A stretch of DNA of 64,000 nt from Gammaproteobacteria bacterium (lineage in GTDB: Bacteria; Pseudomonadota; Gammaproteobacteria; Xanthomonadales; SZUA-36): assembly GCA_024277815.1 (NCBI GenBank), contig JAJRUM010000043.1:1-64000 (forward strand). The letters run 5' to 3'. This document shows, one piece after another, positions 17,357 through 27,928 of the stretch. The notes under the pieces were generated by a model, which ran no database searches, was not told where the DNA came from, and saw nothing but the letters and a program-made list of their open reading frames with translations. The translations under genes were made by a program, and so were the position numbers. Within the stretch, counting starts at the first letter, position 1, and each line of letters opens with the position of its first letter.

Positions 17357-19857
17357 GCATCTCAAGACGCAGTTTTATCAAGGCAAATGCGGCAACAGCA
17401 GCAGCGACAGCAGTAGGTATCAGCATCCCTGCGCTCAAACCCGCACTTGCCGCTAACCAGGACACTATCCGCTGGGACAAAGCGCCCTGCCGTTTCTGCG
17501 GTACAGGCTGCAGCGTCCTGGTGGGCACCAAAAATGGCCGTATCGTAGCCACCCAGGGAGACCCGGAGTCACCGGTCAATCGCGGCCTGAACTGCATCAA
17601 GGGCTATTTCCTGTCGAAGATTCAGTATGGCAAGGACCGCCTGACAACACCATTGCTGCGCATGACCAATGGTAAATATGACAAGCAGGGCGAGTTCACC
17701 CCCGTGAGCTGGGACCAGGCCTTCGATGTCATGGCTGAAAAATGGAAAGCCGCGTTGAAAGATAAAGGCCCAACCTCGGTTGGTATGTTTGGTTCCGGTC
17801 AGTGGACCATATGGGAAGGCTATGCTGCATCCAAGCTGTTCAAGGCAGGCTTCCGCACCAACAACCTCGACCCCAACGCTCGCCACTGCATGGCTTCGGC
17901 TGTCGCCGGCTTCATCCGCACCTTCGGCTCAGACGAACCGATGGGTTGTTATGACGACCTCGAACATGCAGATGCCTTCGTGCTGTGGGGTTCTAACATG
18001 GCGGAGATGCATCCCATTTTATGGTCTCGCCTCACCGACCGGCGCCTGACCCACGACAAATGCAAAGTAGCCGTTTTGTCCACCTTCAGGCATCGCAGTT
18101 TCGACCTCGCTGACAACGGTCTGATATTCAAACCACAAACCGATCTCGCGATTCTCAATTACATTGCCAACTACATCATTCAGACTGGTCGTGTAAACCA
18201 GGATTTCGTTGCCAACCATACCAACTTTGTGATGGGCAATGCCGACATCGGTTACGGCTTACGGCCCGAGGATCCGCGTGAGAAAAATGCGGTCAATGCC
18301 GGCAAGGCCGGTGGCTCGAAGCCCAGTAACTTTGAAGAGTTCAAGCAGTTTGTGGCGCGCTACGACGTAGATTATGTCTCTGAACTAAGCGGCGTGCCGA
18401 AACAGAACCTCAAGGACCTGGCCGAACTGTATGCGGACCCGGACATCAAGGTTGTTTCTTACTGGACAATGGGCTTCAACCAACATACCCGTGGTACCTG
18501 GGCCAACAACCTCGTCTACAACATCCACCTGCTGACCGGCAAGATCTCGGAGCCCGGCAACGGCCCGTTCTCACTGACCGGCCAGCCATCAGCCTGTGGC
18601 ACAGCGCGTGAAGTCGGCACCTTTGCCCATCGCCTGCCGGCCGACCTGGTGGTCAAGAAAGAAGGCCACCGGGCATTTACCGAGAAGGTCTGGAAGTTGC
18701 CGCCGGGAACGATTGTCGGCAAACCCGGCTACCACGCTGTTTTACAGAACCGCATGCTCAAGGACGGCAAACTCAATGCCTATTGGGTGATGTGTAACAA
18801 CAACATGCAAGCGGCCGCTAACCTCAATACCGAAACGCTGCCGGGCTACCGGAACCCGGACAACTTCATCGTGGTATCCGACCCGTACCCAACCGTGACC
18901 GCAATGGCAGCCGACCTGATTCTTCCCACCGCCATGTGGGTGGAAAAAGAAGGTGCCTATGGCAACGCCGAACGGCGTACGCAGTTCTGGCGCCAGCAGG
19001 TCGATGCACCCGGTGAGTCACACTCTGACCTGTGGCAACTGGTTGAGTTTTCCAAGCGCTTCAAGGTTGAAGAAGTCTGGCCGGAGGTGTTACTTGCGAA
19101 GATGCCGGAATACCGTGGCAAGACGTTGTATGACGTGCTGTATGCCAACGGACAGGTGGACAAGTACCCGCTCGAAGATGTCACCGATGAACGCGGCCTT
19201 GTATATAACAACGCCGAGAGCAAACACTTTGGCTTCTACCTGCAAAAAGGCCTGTACGAAGAGTATCGGATTTTCGGCCTCGAAGGGCCCAAGAAAGGCC
19301 ATGAGCTTGGCGAATTTGATGCCTACCATAAAACCCGTGGCATGCGCTGGCCAGTAATCGATGGCAAGGAAACCCTGTGGCGTTATCGCGCCGGCTATGA
19401 CCCCCATGTGAAAGAGGGCATCAGGTTCTACGGCAAGCCGGATGGCAAGGCGGTGATATTTGCGCTGCCTTACGAGCCACCAGCCGAATCACCCGATAGT
19501 GAATTTGATCTGTGGCTCTCTACCGGCCGGGTACTGGAGCACTGGCATTCCGGGTCCATGACCCAGCGGGTTCCCGAGCTTTACCGCGCCATGCCGGACG
19601 CAATGATCTACATGCATCCAAATGATGCCGGCAAGCGCGGATTGAAACGCGGCATGGTCGCCAAAATCGAAAGCCGCCGTGGCCACCTTAACGCAGAGGT
19701 GGAGACACGTGGCCGTAACCGGCCGCCGGAAGGGCTGATATTCATGGCCTGGTTCGATGCCCGGCGCCTGACCAACAAACTGACACTGGACGCAACTTGT
19801 CCGATCTCGAAAGAGACCGACTACAAGAAGTGTGCCGTCAAAGTCATGCAGGCCTGA
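17353..19857 (+). CDS. napA: Periplasmic nitrate reductase catalytic subunit NapA
   Basis: 834 aa, the usual NapA length. Reduces nitrate to nitrite in the periplasm. A Tat signal (SRRSFIK, then a hydrophobic Ala-rich stretch) is followed by the [4Fe-4S] cysteines C46, C49, C53 and C81 (CRFCGTGC...NCIKG), and the molybdenum-ligating C179 in [10 protein letters not shown]. The C-terminal domain has the [13 protein letters not shown] cofactor motif. Mo-bisMGD insertion depends on NapD upstream. The gene is intact and is the functional marker of the region. Confidence 0.97.
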   Translation: MSISRRSFIKANAATAAATAVGISIPALKPALAANQDTIRWDKAPCRFCGTGCSVLVGTKNGRIVATQGDPESPVNRGLNCIKGYFLSKIQYGKDRLTTPLLRMTNGKYDKQGEFTPVSWDQAFDVMAEKWKAALKDKGPTSVGMFGSGQWTIWEGYAASKLFKAGFRTNNLDPNARHCMASAVAGFIRTFGSDEPMGCYDDLEHADAFVLWGSNMAEMHPILWSRLTDRRLTHDKCKVAVLSTFRHRSFDLADNGLIFKPQTDLAILNYIANYIIQTGRVNQDFVANHTNFVMGNADIGYGLRPEDPREKNAVNAGKAGGSKPSNFEEFKQFVARYDVDYVSELSGVPKQNLKDLAELYADPDIKVVSYWTMGFNQHTRGTWANNLVYNIHLLTGKISEPGNGPFSLTGQPSACGTAREVGTFAHRLPADLVVKKEGHRAFTEKVWKLPPGTIVGKPGYHAVLQNRMLKDGKLNAYWVMCNNNMQAAANLNTETLPGYRNPDNFIVVSDPYPTVTAMAADLILPTAMWVEKEGAYGNAERRTQFWRQQVDAPGESHSDLWQLVEFSKRFKVEEVWPEVLLAKMPEYRGKTLYDVLYANGQVDKYPLEDVTDERGLVYNNAESKHFGFYLQKGLYEEYRIFGLEGPKKGHELGEFDAYHKTRGMRWPVIDGKETLWRYRAGYDPHVKEGIRFYGKPDGKAVIFALPYEPPAESPDSEFDLWLSTGRVLEHWHSGSMTQRVPELYRAMPDAMIYMHPNDAGKRGLKRGMVAKIESRRGHLNAEVETRGRNRPPEGLIFMAWFDARRLTNKLTLDATCPISKETDYKKCAVKVMQA

Positions 19858-19861
19858 TCGG

Positions 19862-19978
19862 ATGGCTGGCAGAACTTTACCCGACAGGCTGGATGGCAGT
19901 GCTCCGGTTTCAACAGCAACCAGAACAATGATCTGCTTCATCCCTGAACAATTCGAATACCAGGAGGCCAGGATATGA
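19862..19978 (+). CDS. Possible 38-aa small ORF between napA and napB
   Basis: An ATG-started frame fills the 117-bp napA-napB gap almost exactly and its TGA overlaps the napB ATG (ATGA), which would couple translation. The peptide is not hydrophobic, so it is not NapE. No clear ribosome-binding site precedes it. It may simply be untranslated spacer. Confidence 0.2.
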   Translation: MAGRTLPDRLDGSAPVSTATRTMICFIPEQFEYQEARI

Positions 19979-20439
19979 ATGGCAAACGCATAATTGTAGT
20001 CACCTTGGCACTGAGCTTCGCGACCTGTGGCGGGCCGCTGCTGGCACAGGAGAACCTACAGTCTCTACGTGGTACAACGCCAATTGAAAGTACTTCGGCA
20101 ACCCCGGAACAGAAGCACTGGCAAGGCAAAACCGACCTGATCATCCGGGAGTTCATTGATCAGCCTCCACTGATTCCACACAAGAGCCAGAGTCAAAAAA
20201 TCAACCTGCTGACCAACAAGTGCCTGACCTGTCATGGTGCAGACACTTACCAGAAGAAGAAAGCGACCAAGGTCAGCGACACGCACTTCAAGGATCGCGA
20301 TGGCAAACAGCTTAACGGTGTCTCAGCGTCGCGGTACTTTTGTACACAGTGCCATGTTGAACAGCGAGATGCAGCACCCCTTGTCGCCAATGCGTTCAAA
20401 CCGGATCCGGCCTGCGGCCAATCAAAACCAGGATGCTGA
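19975..20439 (+). CDS. napB: Periplasmic nitrate reductase di-heme subunit NapB
   Basis: 154 aa. Signal peptide of about 24 residues (ending LLAQ), then two c-type haem sites CLTCH (83-87) and CTQCH (123-127), as in NapB. It passes electrons to NapA in the periplasm. AGGAGG lies 9 bases before the ATG. The gene overlaps the MoaA-like gene by 7 bp. No napC gene for the membrane quinol oxidase is found nearby. Confidence 0.93.
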   Translation: MNGKRIIVVTLALSFATCGGPLLAQENLQSLRGTTPIESTSATPEQKHWQGKTDLIIREFIDQPPLIPHKSQSQKINLLTNKCLTCHGADTYQKKKATKVSDTHFKDRDGKQLNGVSASRYFCTQCHVEQRDAAPLVANAFKPDPACGQSKPGC

Positions 20440-21476
20440 ACCCTTCCCAACAGGAGTTTTCCCACCTGGGGTCGCCCAGGGATCTGCGCGCCCGCCCCCT
20501 GCGGGATTTGCGCATCTCGATTCTCGACCGCTGTAATTTCCGCTGCAGCTACTGTATGCCGAAAGAGTCGCTGTGTGGCAAACACTCATTTCTGCCAGCG
20601 GATGAACTCCTCAGTGATGAAGAGATTGAACGCATTGTGCGGGCATTTACCAGCGTTGGTGCAACCAAGATACGCCTGACCGGTGGCGAGCCGTTGTTGC
20701 GGCCTGGATTACCCGCTTTGGTAAAACGTATTGCCGCAATTTCAGGTGTTCACGACCTGTCGATGACCACCAACGGCGTACTTCTGCCCAGGCTTGCAGT
20801 CGACCTGGCGGATGCCGGGCTTGATCGCATAACCATCAGCCTCGATAGCCTTGACGAATCGGTGTTCAGTCTCATGACCGGTGGCAAAGCCAGCGCCCGC
20901 CAGGTACTGGAAGGCATTGCCGCCGCTGAAGCTGCAGGCTTCCAGCAATTAAAAATTAACTGTGTCGTCAAACGTGGCACCAATGACCATACCGTGATGG
21001 ACATGGTCAGGCATTTCCGTGGCAGCGGCCATGTTTTACGGCTAATTGAGTATCTTGATGTTGGCAACAGCAATGACTGGCAAAAGGGCCAGGTTGTAGC
21101 AGGCCACGAGTGGCTCAGGCGCATCCACCATCACTGGCCTCTTAAACCACTTAAATATCAGCAAATTGGCGAAACTGCCCAACGCTATGCCTTTGAGGAC
21201 GGCGAGGGCGAGATCGGCTTGATTAACTCTATTACACAACCATTTTGTGGCTATTGCAGCCGTGCCCGGGTCACTGCGGACGGCTTGTTGTACACCTGCC
21301 TGTTTGCCAGCCAGGGGACAGCACTTAAACCCCTGCTGGGCAAAGCAGATGGAAACACCGATCTCGAAGCACTCATCCATAAAACCTGGAGCAATCGCGA
21401 CGATCGTTACAGCGAAACCCGCCACCTTGTACCTGGCCGGGATAAGGGCCAGGAAATGTACCGCATGGGTGGTTAA
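20433..21476 (+). CDS. moaA: GTP 3',8-cyclase (MoaA), in the nap operon
   Basis: 347 aa. First enzyme of molybdenum cofactor synthesis, converting GTP to 3',8-cH2GTP with radical SAM chemistry. The N-terminal cluster motif CNFRCSYC is at 34-41; the C-terminal second cluster motif CGYCSRARVTADGLLYTC is present, as is the terminal GG (YRMGG) needed in MoaA. Being co-translated with napB, it probably boosts cofactor supply when nitrate reductase is made. The genome may have another moaA elsewhere. Confidence 0.9.
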   Translation: MLNPSQQEFSHLGSPRDLRARPLRDLRISILDRCNFRCSYCMPKESLCGKHSFLPADELLSDEEIERIVRAFTSVGATKIRLTGGEPLLRPGLPALVKRIAAISGVHDLSMTTNGVLLPRLAVDLADAGLDRITISLDSLDESVFSLMTGGKASARQVLEGIAAAEAAGFQQLKINCVVKRGTNDHTVMDMVRHFRGSGHVLRLIEYLDVGNSNDWQKGQVVAGHEWLRRIHHHWPLKPLKYQQIGETAQRYAFEDGEGEIGLINSITQPFCGYCSRARVTADGLLYTCLFASQGTALKPLLGKADGNTDLEALIHKTWSNRDDRYSETRHLVPGRDKGQEMYRMGG

Positions 21477-21541
21477 AGGGTAAACTACCAGCGGGTTCCA
21501 GTCCCGGCACCCTGAAAACCCGCCGGCCACGAGTTAACGTC

Positions 21542-22708
21542 ATGAAGTTCAGACAGTCATTCCTGAGCGCAGCCCTGAGCGCTGGCAGCTTGTGGGCTTC
21601 CGCGGCATGGCCTGGTGGCTTCGGGGACTGGTTCAGCGACACCTTGATTGACCCGCAAGACGGCATGCTGGATGCCAGTGATTACCTCGCCAGCGCGACC
21701 GGTTTCCTGCCGGTACCCATCGTCATTACAGAACCGGCTGTAGGCTTCGGTCTCGGCGTCGCCATCGCCTACTTTCATCCGCCGAAAAAACTTGACCGTG
21801 AAGTACACCAGCACCAGGGACCTCCCAGTATCAGTGTTGGTGTCGGTGCCAAAACTGAAAATGGCACGTACTTTTACGGCGGCGCACATCTCGGTGTCTG
21901 GAAAGACGATCATCTGCGTTATCTGGGCGTAGCAGGCAAGGTCAATGTAAACCTGGCCTTTTACGTCGACGGTCGCCCGGACGGGTTTAGTCTGGACAGC
22001 GGACTTGATTTTAATATTGACGGTACATTTCTTCTGCAGGAGGCAAGGTTTCGGCTCGGTGAATCCCACTGGTGGGCGGGTGGCCACTACCTGTTCTTTG
22101 CCGCCAAAAATACTTTTAAACTGGGCGAATTGCTACCACCCGAATTGCCTGACCCGAGCTTTGATATTGACCTGGGCGGCATTGGCCTGTTCGTTCAGTA
22201 CGACGACAGGGACAGCATATTCACCCCCACGAGTGGCCTGTCGGCCCGGTTTGAGTATAAGAATTTCGATAACAACTGGGGCAGCGATTTTGATTACAAT
22301 GATTACCAGGCAAGTTTATTTTACTATACCCCTTTTGGGAGCTACTCAAGCCTCGGTCTGAGGCTCGAGGCACAGGCCGTAAGGGGCGATGCGCCCTTTT
22401 TTGCTTTCCCGTTTGTCGGCTTGCGGGGTATCCCGGTGCTGCGCTACCAAGGGGAGAGCGTTGTGACCGGCGAGGCAGAATACCTTTGGGGCCTGACACC
22501 ACGCTGGACGATGGTGTTTTTTGGTGGCATTGGCCACACTACGGCGATCAGCCAGTATCTGGGGAAGAACCAGACAGTCGGGGCGGGTGGACTGGGATTC
22601 CGGTACCGACTGGCCAGAAAATTCGGGCTACAATCCGGTATTGATATCGCCCGGGGGCCTGAAGACACATCAATCTACCTCACCGTCGGCAGCGCCTGGG
22701 GATTCTGA
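21542..22708 (+). CDS. BamA/TamA-like outer membrane beta-barrel protein
   Basis: 388 aa. Signal peptide (MKFRQSFLSAAL..ASAAW), then a mostly beta-rich chain with alternating aromatic residues and a C-terminal WGF end typical of barrels. The GIGLFVQYDDRDSIFTPTSGLSARFEY segment is characteristic of the bacterial surface antigen (Omp85 C-terminal) domain. No POTRA repeats are seen, so it is a barrel-only member. Role unknown; it starts 65 bp after moaA and could be read through from the nap operon. Confidence 0.75.
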   Translation: MKFRQSFLSAALSAGSLWASAAWPGGFGDWFSDTLIDPQDGMLDASDYLASATGFLPVPIVITEPAVGFGLGVAIAYFHPPKKLDREVHQHQGPPSISVGVGAKTENGTYFYGGAHLGVWKDDHLRYLGVAGKVNVNLAFYVDGRPDGFSLDSGLDFNIDGTFLLQEARFRLGESHWWAGGHYLFFAAKNTFKLGELLPPELPDPSFDIDLGGIGLFVQYDDRDSIFTPTSGLSARFEYKNFDNNWGSDFDYNDYQASLFYYTPFGSYSSLGLRLEAQAVRGDAPFFAFPFVGLRGIPVLRYQGESVVTGEAEYLWGLTPRWTMVFFGGIGHTTAISQYLGKNQTVGAGGLGFRYRLARKFGLQSGIDIARGPEDTSIYLTVGSAWGF

Positions 22709-22759
22709 TCATGCTTGTCAAATATCAAGCTGGATAATTTCTAACGAACGGATAGCCAT

Positions 22760-23926
22760 ATGCTCAAGAAAATCTTCATAGCTGTAACCACGCTGGTCGT
22801 TATCGCCGCCATCGTCGGTTTTATATTGGGCCCCGGGTACCTTGAAAAAGGACTCAACCAGGTCGCTGATCATCAGCCCTACGACATCAGTGAGGAAGCC
22901 CGCACCCTGCACTCGTCATTGCTGGTGGCAGACCTGCATTCTGATACGCTGCTATGGAACCGCGATGTGCTGGAGCGGGGAAACCGCGGACATGTAGATA
23001 TACCAAGACTGGTAGAGGGCGGTGTGGCTGTTCAGGTTTTCTCCACCGTTACCAAAGCACCCAAAGCCCTCAACTATGAGAAAAACACCGCAGATTCAGA
23101 CCAGATCACCGGTGCGGCGATACTGCAGCGGTGGCCGATACGTACCTGGGACAGCCTGTATGAACGAGCCAAGTACCAGGCTCTGAGGCTCGGTCGGGCA
23201 GCACGCCAATCCGATGGCGGCCTGATTTTGCTACTCAACAAGCCAGATCTGGAAACGGTGTTGCAGGCCCATGCCAACGGTTCAGATGTGGTGGGCGGAT
23301 TATTGGCCACCGAGGGCAGCCATGCGCTGGATGGTTCACTTGACAATATCCAGAACCTGTACAGCGCGGGCTTCCGCATGATGAGCCTGCATCATTTTTT
23401 TGACAACAAGCTGGGCGGCTCCCTGCATGGCATTAGCAAGGCAGGCCTGACAAAATTTGGCCGCCAGGCAGTGCAGGAAATGAACCGGCTCGAGATCATA
23501 ATTGATGTTGCCCATTCGTCCGAAGCTGTGGTGGATGATGTGCTCGCACTTTCGTCATCACCGCTAGTTGTTTCACACACAGGTGTGCGCGGGGCCTGCG
23601 ACAGCCCACGCAATATCTCCGATGACCACATGCAGCGCATCGCTGCACGTGGCGGCTTGATTGGCATCGGGTACTGGGAGAGTGCGGTATGTGACGCCAC
23701 ACCTGATGGCGTTGCCAAGTCCATCGCCTACGCCATTGACCTGGTGGGTGAAGAGCATGTTGCACTGGGCTCGGACTACGATGGCGCTATAACGGTTTTT
23801 TTTGACACTTCCGAACTTGCCGCACTGACCCAGTCGTTGCTTAAACAGGGTTTTAATGCACGCCAGATTCGCGCCGTGATGGGTGGGAATGAAATCCGCT
23901 TCTTCCAACAACAACTGCCAAAATGA
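22760..23926 (+). CDS. Membrane dipeptidase, peptidase family M19
   Basis: 388 aa. An N-terminal hydrophobic anchor (about 4-26) is followed by the M19 TIM barrel. Zinc-binding features are visible: ADLHSDTLLW, the ATEGSHAL glutamate region, MSLHHF, IDVAHSS, VVSHTGV and GSDYDG. It cleaves dipeptides, including D-amino-acid-containing ones, on the outer face of the membrane. Its TGA overlaps the next gene start (ATGA), joining it to the transglycosylase, which points to wall-peptide turnover. Confidence 0.9.
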   Translation: MLKKIFIAVTTLVVIAAIVGFILGPGYLEKGLNQVADHQPYDISEEARTLHSSLLVADLHSDTLLWNRDVLERGNRGHVDIPRLVEGGVAVQVFSTVTKAPKALNYEKNTADSDQITGAAILQRWPIRTWDSLYERAKYQALRLGRAARQSDGGLILLLNKPDLETVLQAHANGSDVVGGLLATEGSHALDGSLDNIQNLYSAGFRMMSLHHFFDNKLGGSLHGISKAGLTKFGRQAVQEMNRLEIIIDVAHSSEAVVDDVLALSSSPLVVSHTGVRGACDSPRNISDDHMQRIAARGGLIGIGYWESAVCDATPDGVAKSIAYAIDLVGEEHVALGSDYDGAITVFFDTSELAALTQSLLKQGFNARQIRAVMGGNEIRFFQQQLPK

Positions 23927-25164
23927 GCAACAGCTGTTGCACGCGTGCACTGGTCAGCCTGGTACTTGCCTTATCGGCAAGCTGCATAGCCGCCAGCCCC
24001 GTCTACGCTGACTTCGAGCAATGCAAACAGGAACTTAAGGCCACCGCCAGGGCTGAGGGTGTCAGTGGTGGGGTTGTCGATCAGGTCCTGGATGCCGTCG
24101 TATACAACCCCCGCGTAATTGAACTTGACCAACAGCAACCAGAATTCACCCGGACCTTTGGCAATTACTATCAGCTAAGAGTTACGCCTTCGCGTGTAGC
24201 GCTCGGCAGAGTCCTGCTGGCAACACATCGTGAACTGCTACGCCGGGTACAACGGCAAACCGGTGTACCGGCGCACTACCTGCTGGCATTCTGGGGCCTG
24301 GAAACCAATTTTGGCAGTATATTTGGCAACATACCGGTACCCGATGCGCTGACCACACTGGCCTGCGACCCTCGTCGCAGTGATTTCTTCACGACCGAAC
24401 TGATGGCAGCCCTGAAGCTGATCGAAGCGGGTGATGCCGAGGCCCGGCAAATGCCCGGCTCATGGGCCGGTGCCATGGGCCATGTGCAATTTATGCCATC
24501 AGCTTATTTGCGCTACGCCGTTGACGGCAATGGCGACGGGCGGCGGGACCTGTGGGGCAGCATTGCAGACGCCATGTTTTCAGCCGGTAACTTTCTCCAG
24601 CACCTTGGCTGGCAAACGGGGGTTCGCTGGGGCCGGGAGGTTATCCTGCCAACCGGGTTCGACTATACACTCGCTAATACTGGCAAGGCTCTACCATTGA
24701 CCTATTGGCGCTCACTGGATATCAAGGATGCTTTTGGGCGACCACTCGCCGATGCAGATATTGCCAGCCGGTTAATCGTACCTGCCGGACAGCATGGCCC
24801 GGCCTTCATCACCTACCAGAACTTTGATGTCATCATGGGCTGGAACCGTTCCGAGTATTACGCTCTGACCGTGGGACGGCTTGCAGACCGCATCGCCGGT
24901 GCAGGCAGGCTGGCCAACCAGCCGCCCGATGCCCAACTGAAGTTTTCCTGCCAGCAAGTATTACAGGTACAACAGTACCTGAACACGCTGGGCTTCGATG
25001 CGGGAGAGCCCGATGGTATTCCGGGACCCATGACCCGCTCGGCCGTCAGCCGGTATCAGCAAGCCAACGGGCTGGTTGCAGACGGTTACCTGGATACCGA
25101 CCTGTTTGAAGCCATCAGCCAGTCGGTGGCTGGCAAAGCTCCATCAACCGATCAGGGCATTTAA
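23923..25164 (+). CDS. Lytic murein transglycosylase B family with PG-binding domain
   Basis: 413 aa. Signal peptide, then an SLT2-type catalytic domain (about 30-330) with the catalytic Glu in [13 protein letters not shown] and the [29 protein letters not shown] motif region, followed by a C-terminal peptidoglycan-binding-1 domain ([22 protein letters not shown] type). It cleaves glycan strands of peptidoglycan to 1,6-anhydro products in the periplasm. Translationally coupled to the M19 gene. Confidence 0.92.
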   Translation: MSNSCCTRALVSLVLALSASCIAASPVYADFEQCKQELKATARAEGVSGGVVDQVLDAVVYNPRVIELDQQQPEFTRTFGNYYQLRVTPSRVALGRVLLATHRELLRRVQRQTGVPAHYLLAFWGLETNFGSIFGNIPVPDALTTLACDPRRSDFFTTELMAALKLIEAGDAEARQMPGSWAGAMGHVQFMPSAYLRYAVDGNGDGRRDLWGSIADAMFSAGNFLQHLGWQTGVRWGREVILPTGFDYTLANTGKALPLTYWRSLDIKDAFGRPLADADIASRLIVPAGQHGPAFITYQNFDVIMGWNRSEYYALTVGRLADRIAGAGRLANQPPDAQLKFSCQQVLQVQQYLNTLGFDAGEPDGIPGPMTRSAVSRYQQANGLVADGYLDTDLFEAISQSVAGKAPSTDQGI

Positions 25165-26840
25165 AACAGGCCGGTTATTTTCTTATTTGCGTCAACATTG
25201 ATGTTTTCAGACGATGGTTTGCGGGGCAATCCCGGCATGGTCATGATCTCCCCACAGATCACCACGACAAACTCAGCACCCTTGGCCAGACGTATTTCCC
25301 GGATCGGCACATCGTGGCCAGTTGGCGCGCCGAGCAACAGCGGGTCGGTGGAGAAGCTGTACTGGGTCTTGGCCATGCAGATGGGGAAATGGCCGTAACC
25401 TTCCTGCTCGAACTGGGCGAACCGGGCACGCACTTTCTTATCAGCAATGATGTCTTCAGCGCCATACATGGTACGGGCAATACGCCGGGTCTTGTCCCAC
25501 AGGCTCAAGTGATCGCTGTACAGCGTGCGAAACTGGGAATGCTGGCGCTCAATCATATCGACCACGCGACCGGCAAGCTCAAGCGCGCCTTCGCCACCGT
25601 TTTCCCAGTGTGAAGCAACCACGCAATCAACACCGAAGCTGGCGCAGAACTCCTTAATGACTTCATGCTCAGCCCCGGTATCGCTGCTGAATTGATTAAT
25701 CGCAACCGTGACCGGCACACCGAACTGGCCGAGGTTGCGTATATGCCGGCCAAGGTTATTACAGCCTGCGCGCAACGCATCAATGTTCTCTTCCAGCAGC
25801 TGGTCTTTCGCCACCCCGCCTTGCATCTTCAAGGCCTTGGTGGTCGCCACCAGGACAGCTGCATCAGGCGTCAGGCCTGCTTTCCTGCATTTGATGTTGA
25901 AGAACTTCTCTGCACCCAGATCTGCACCAAAACCAGCCTCGGTAACCACATAATCACCAAGCTTCAGTGCCGTGCGGGTGGCCATCACAGAGTTACAGCC
26001 GTGGGCAATATTGGCAAAAGGCCCGCCGTGCATCAGCGCCGGGTTGTTTTCCAGTGTTTGCACCAGATTGGGTTGGAAGGCGTCACGCAACAAAGCAGTG
26101 ACTGCACCTTCAACATTGAGCTCCCGGACGGTCACCGGCTGGCGCTTGCGCGTATAGCCTATAACGATATTCGCGATGCGGGTCTGCAGGTCATCCAGGG
26201 AGGTTGCAAGACAAAAAATTGCCATGATTTCAGAGGCGACGGTAATGTCATACCCCGACTGCCGCGGCACACCATTGCCGGGCCCGCCAAGACCGCAAGT
26301 GATGTCACGCAATGACCTGTCATTCATATCCACCACCCGCCGCCAGGTGATACGGCGTGGATCAATATCCAGTTCGTTTTCCCAGTGGATATGGTTATCA
26401 ATGACCGCAGACAACAGGTTGTGAGCCGCACCGATGGCATGAAAGTCCCCGGTAAAATGCAGGTTGATATCCGTCATCGGTACCACCTGGGCATAGCCGC
26501 CACCGGCAGCACCACCTTTCATGCCAAAACACGGCCCAAGGCTGGGTTCGCGCAAACAGATGACGGCCTTTTTGCCCAGCTTGCACAAACCGTCGCCGAG
26601 ACCGACCGTGGTTGTCGTTTTACCTTCACCTGCTGGCGTGGGTGAAACGGCGGTAACCAGGATGAGTTTGCCATCCGGCCTGTCATCCAGGCCTTCGAGG
26701 AACTGATAACCTATCTTGGCCTTATCATGGCCATACGGGATCAAGTTACTTTCCGGGATGCCAAGTCCGGCAGCAACCTCCGTAATAGGCAGCTTGTTAG
26801 CGGCTTGGGCAATTTTCAGATCGGCGGGTACTTTGGTCAT
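25161..26840 (-). CDS. fhs: Formate-tetrahydrofolate ligase
   Basis: 559 aa. ATP-dependent formylation of tetrahydrofolate to 10-formyl-THF in one-carbon metabolism. The P-loop [11 protein letters not shown] lies at about 58-68, followed by [23 protein letters not shown] and the GDFHAI and [11 protein letters not shown] motifs typical of Fhs. The ATG at 26840 is preferred; an in-frame start 24 bp upstream adds an atypical tail. It converges with the transglycosylase gene with 4 bp overlap. Confidence 0.96.
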   Translation of the reverse strand: MTKVPADLKIAQAANKLPITEVAAGLGIPESNLIPYGHDKAKIGYQFLEGLDDRPDGKLILVTAVSPTPAGEGKTTTTVGLGDGLCKLGKKAVICLREPSLGPCFGMKGGAAGGGYAQVVPMTDINLHFTGDFHAIGAAHNLLSAVIDNHIHWENELDIDPRRITWRRVVDMNDRSLRDITCGLGGPGNGVPRQSGYDITVASEIMAIFCLATSLDDLQTRIANIVIGYTRKRQPVTVRELNVEGAVTALLRDAFQPNLVQTLENNPALMHGGPFANIAHGCNSVMATRTALKLGDYVVTEAGFGADLGAEKFFNIKCRKAGLTPDAAVLVATTKALKMQGGVAKDQLLEENIDALRAGCNNLGRHIRNLGQFGVPVTVAINQFSSDTGAEHEVIKEFCASFGVDCVVASHWENGGEGALELAGRVVDMIERQHSQFRTLYSDHLSLWDKTRRIARTMYGAEDIIADKKVRARFAQFEQEGYGHFPICMAKTQYSFSTDPLLLGAPTGHDVPIREIRLAKGAEFVVVICGEIMTMPGLPRKPSSENINVDANKKITGLF

Positions 26841-27029
26841 TGCGGTTTCCCGGTGGTAATGCAAAATGCAGTGAGGTGGAGTTTAGCAGTGCGTGTTTTC
26901 CGCGCCAATATCAAAAACCATCTGCCCACATCCGGTTTCGCCCACGACGATGCTTTGTTGACCTGCAGCACATACCCGATATACTTTTTCAAGTTGTGTT
27001 AATGCTCTTAAAATAGCGGATTCCGATAC

Positions 27030-27797
27030 GTGTACACGCCAGCCCAAACCCAAACCGAGCCAGATTACACCTTTACGGTATCTGCGCGCAGAAAGGCCAC
27101 CAACGTACCTATCTTCCAGTTCCTGCGCCATTATTTTGGCCACTTGCCCCTCAACCGTATCGAAAGCCTGTTCGGTTTTGTCGAAAAATCCACCCTGTAC
27201 GGCGGCCGGGTTTTTGACCAGCGGGAATTATCCGATCGTGACGTCAGGCAACTGAACAATGCTGGCATTGGCATACGTTTGCCACTGTCCAATCATTTTG
27301 TCACACGCGAAGAGTATGACCTGAACCGGCCTTTACTCGAAAAATACCATCGCAAGCCCAACTCCGTGATCGTAACCAACGATGACCTTGCCCGCTGGAT
27401 CGGTGCGGATTTCCCGGAGTACCGCATTGATGCCAGCGTGATCAAGAATATCGACAACAGCCGCAAGCTGGATAAAGCGCTGGAGATCTACGACGAAGTG
27501 GTCCTGCCGATGACCTCCAACGAAGATACTCAATTTCTGCGTAACATTGAGGAACCGGAACGCATCACCCTGTTTGCCAATGCCGGTTGCGCATTTACCT
27601 GCCCGTCCAAAACCTGTTACGTCTCGGTTTCAAAGATCATCAAGGAACAGGAGGACGCTGTTTTTACCTGCTCTCAATCGTTCAAGGAACGCGAACAGCT
27701 TGGTATGCTTGATTTTGAGTTGGAACCCCTGATCGATATGGGTTTTCGCAGCTTCAAATTGCTGCGCTCCCGGCCGGGTGGCAAAACCGGTTTTTGA
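27030..27797 (+). CDS. Unidentified 255-aa protein with Cys-rich segment
   Basis: Starts at GTG; an in-frame AT-rich leader and a GCGGA sequence lie ahead. A late segment, NAGCAFTCPSKTC and then VFTCSQ, has four or five cysteines and could bind metal or an Fe-S cluster. The arrangement of strands before it, with ASVIKNIDNSRKLDKAL and VVLPMTSNED, faintly recalls the TIM-barrel of U32 peptidases and UbiU/UbiV-like proteins. No family is assigned. It has no signal peptide. It stands alone between fhs and the channel gene. Confidence 0.6.
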   Translation: MYTPAQTQTEPDYTFTVSARRKATNVPIFQFLRHYFGHLPLNRIESLFGFVEKSTLYGGRVFDQRELSDRDVRQLNNAGIGIRLPLSNHFVTREEYDLNRPLLEKYHRKPNSVIVTNDDLARWIGADFPEYRIDASVIKNIDNSRKLDKALEIYDEVVLPMTSNEDTQFLRNIEEPERITLFANAGCAFTCPSKTCYVSVSKIIKEQEDAVFTCSQSFKEREQLGMLDFELEPLIDMGFRSFKLLRSRPGGKTGF

Positions 27798-27928
27798 TCA
27801 GAACTTGATTGCCAGCACACCAAAACCACCCTGCCAGAACTGGCAAGTCGGCAACATGGATATATACTGACCAGTAGTTATACTCACCAGACAGCACATT
27901 CAGACCACCAACCGGAAACTCAGACCTT

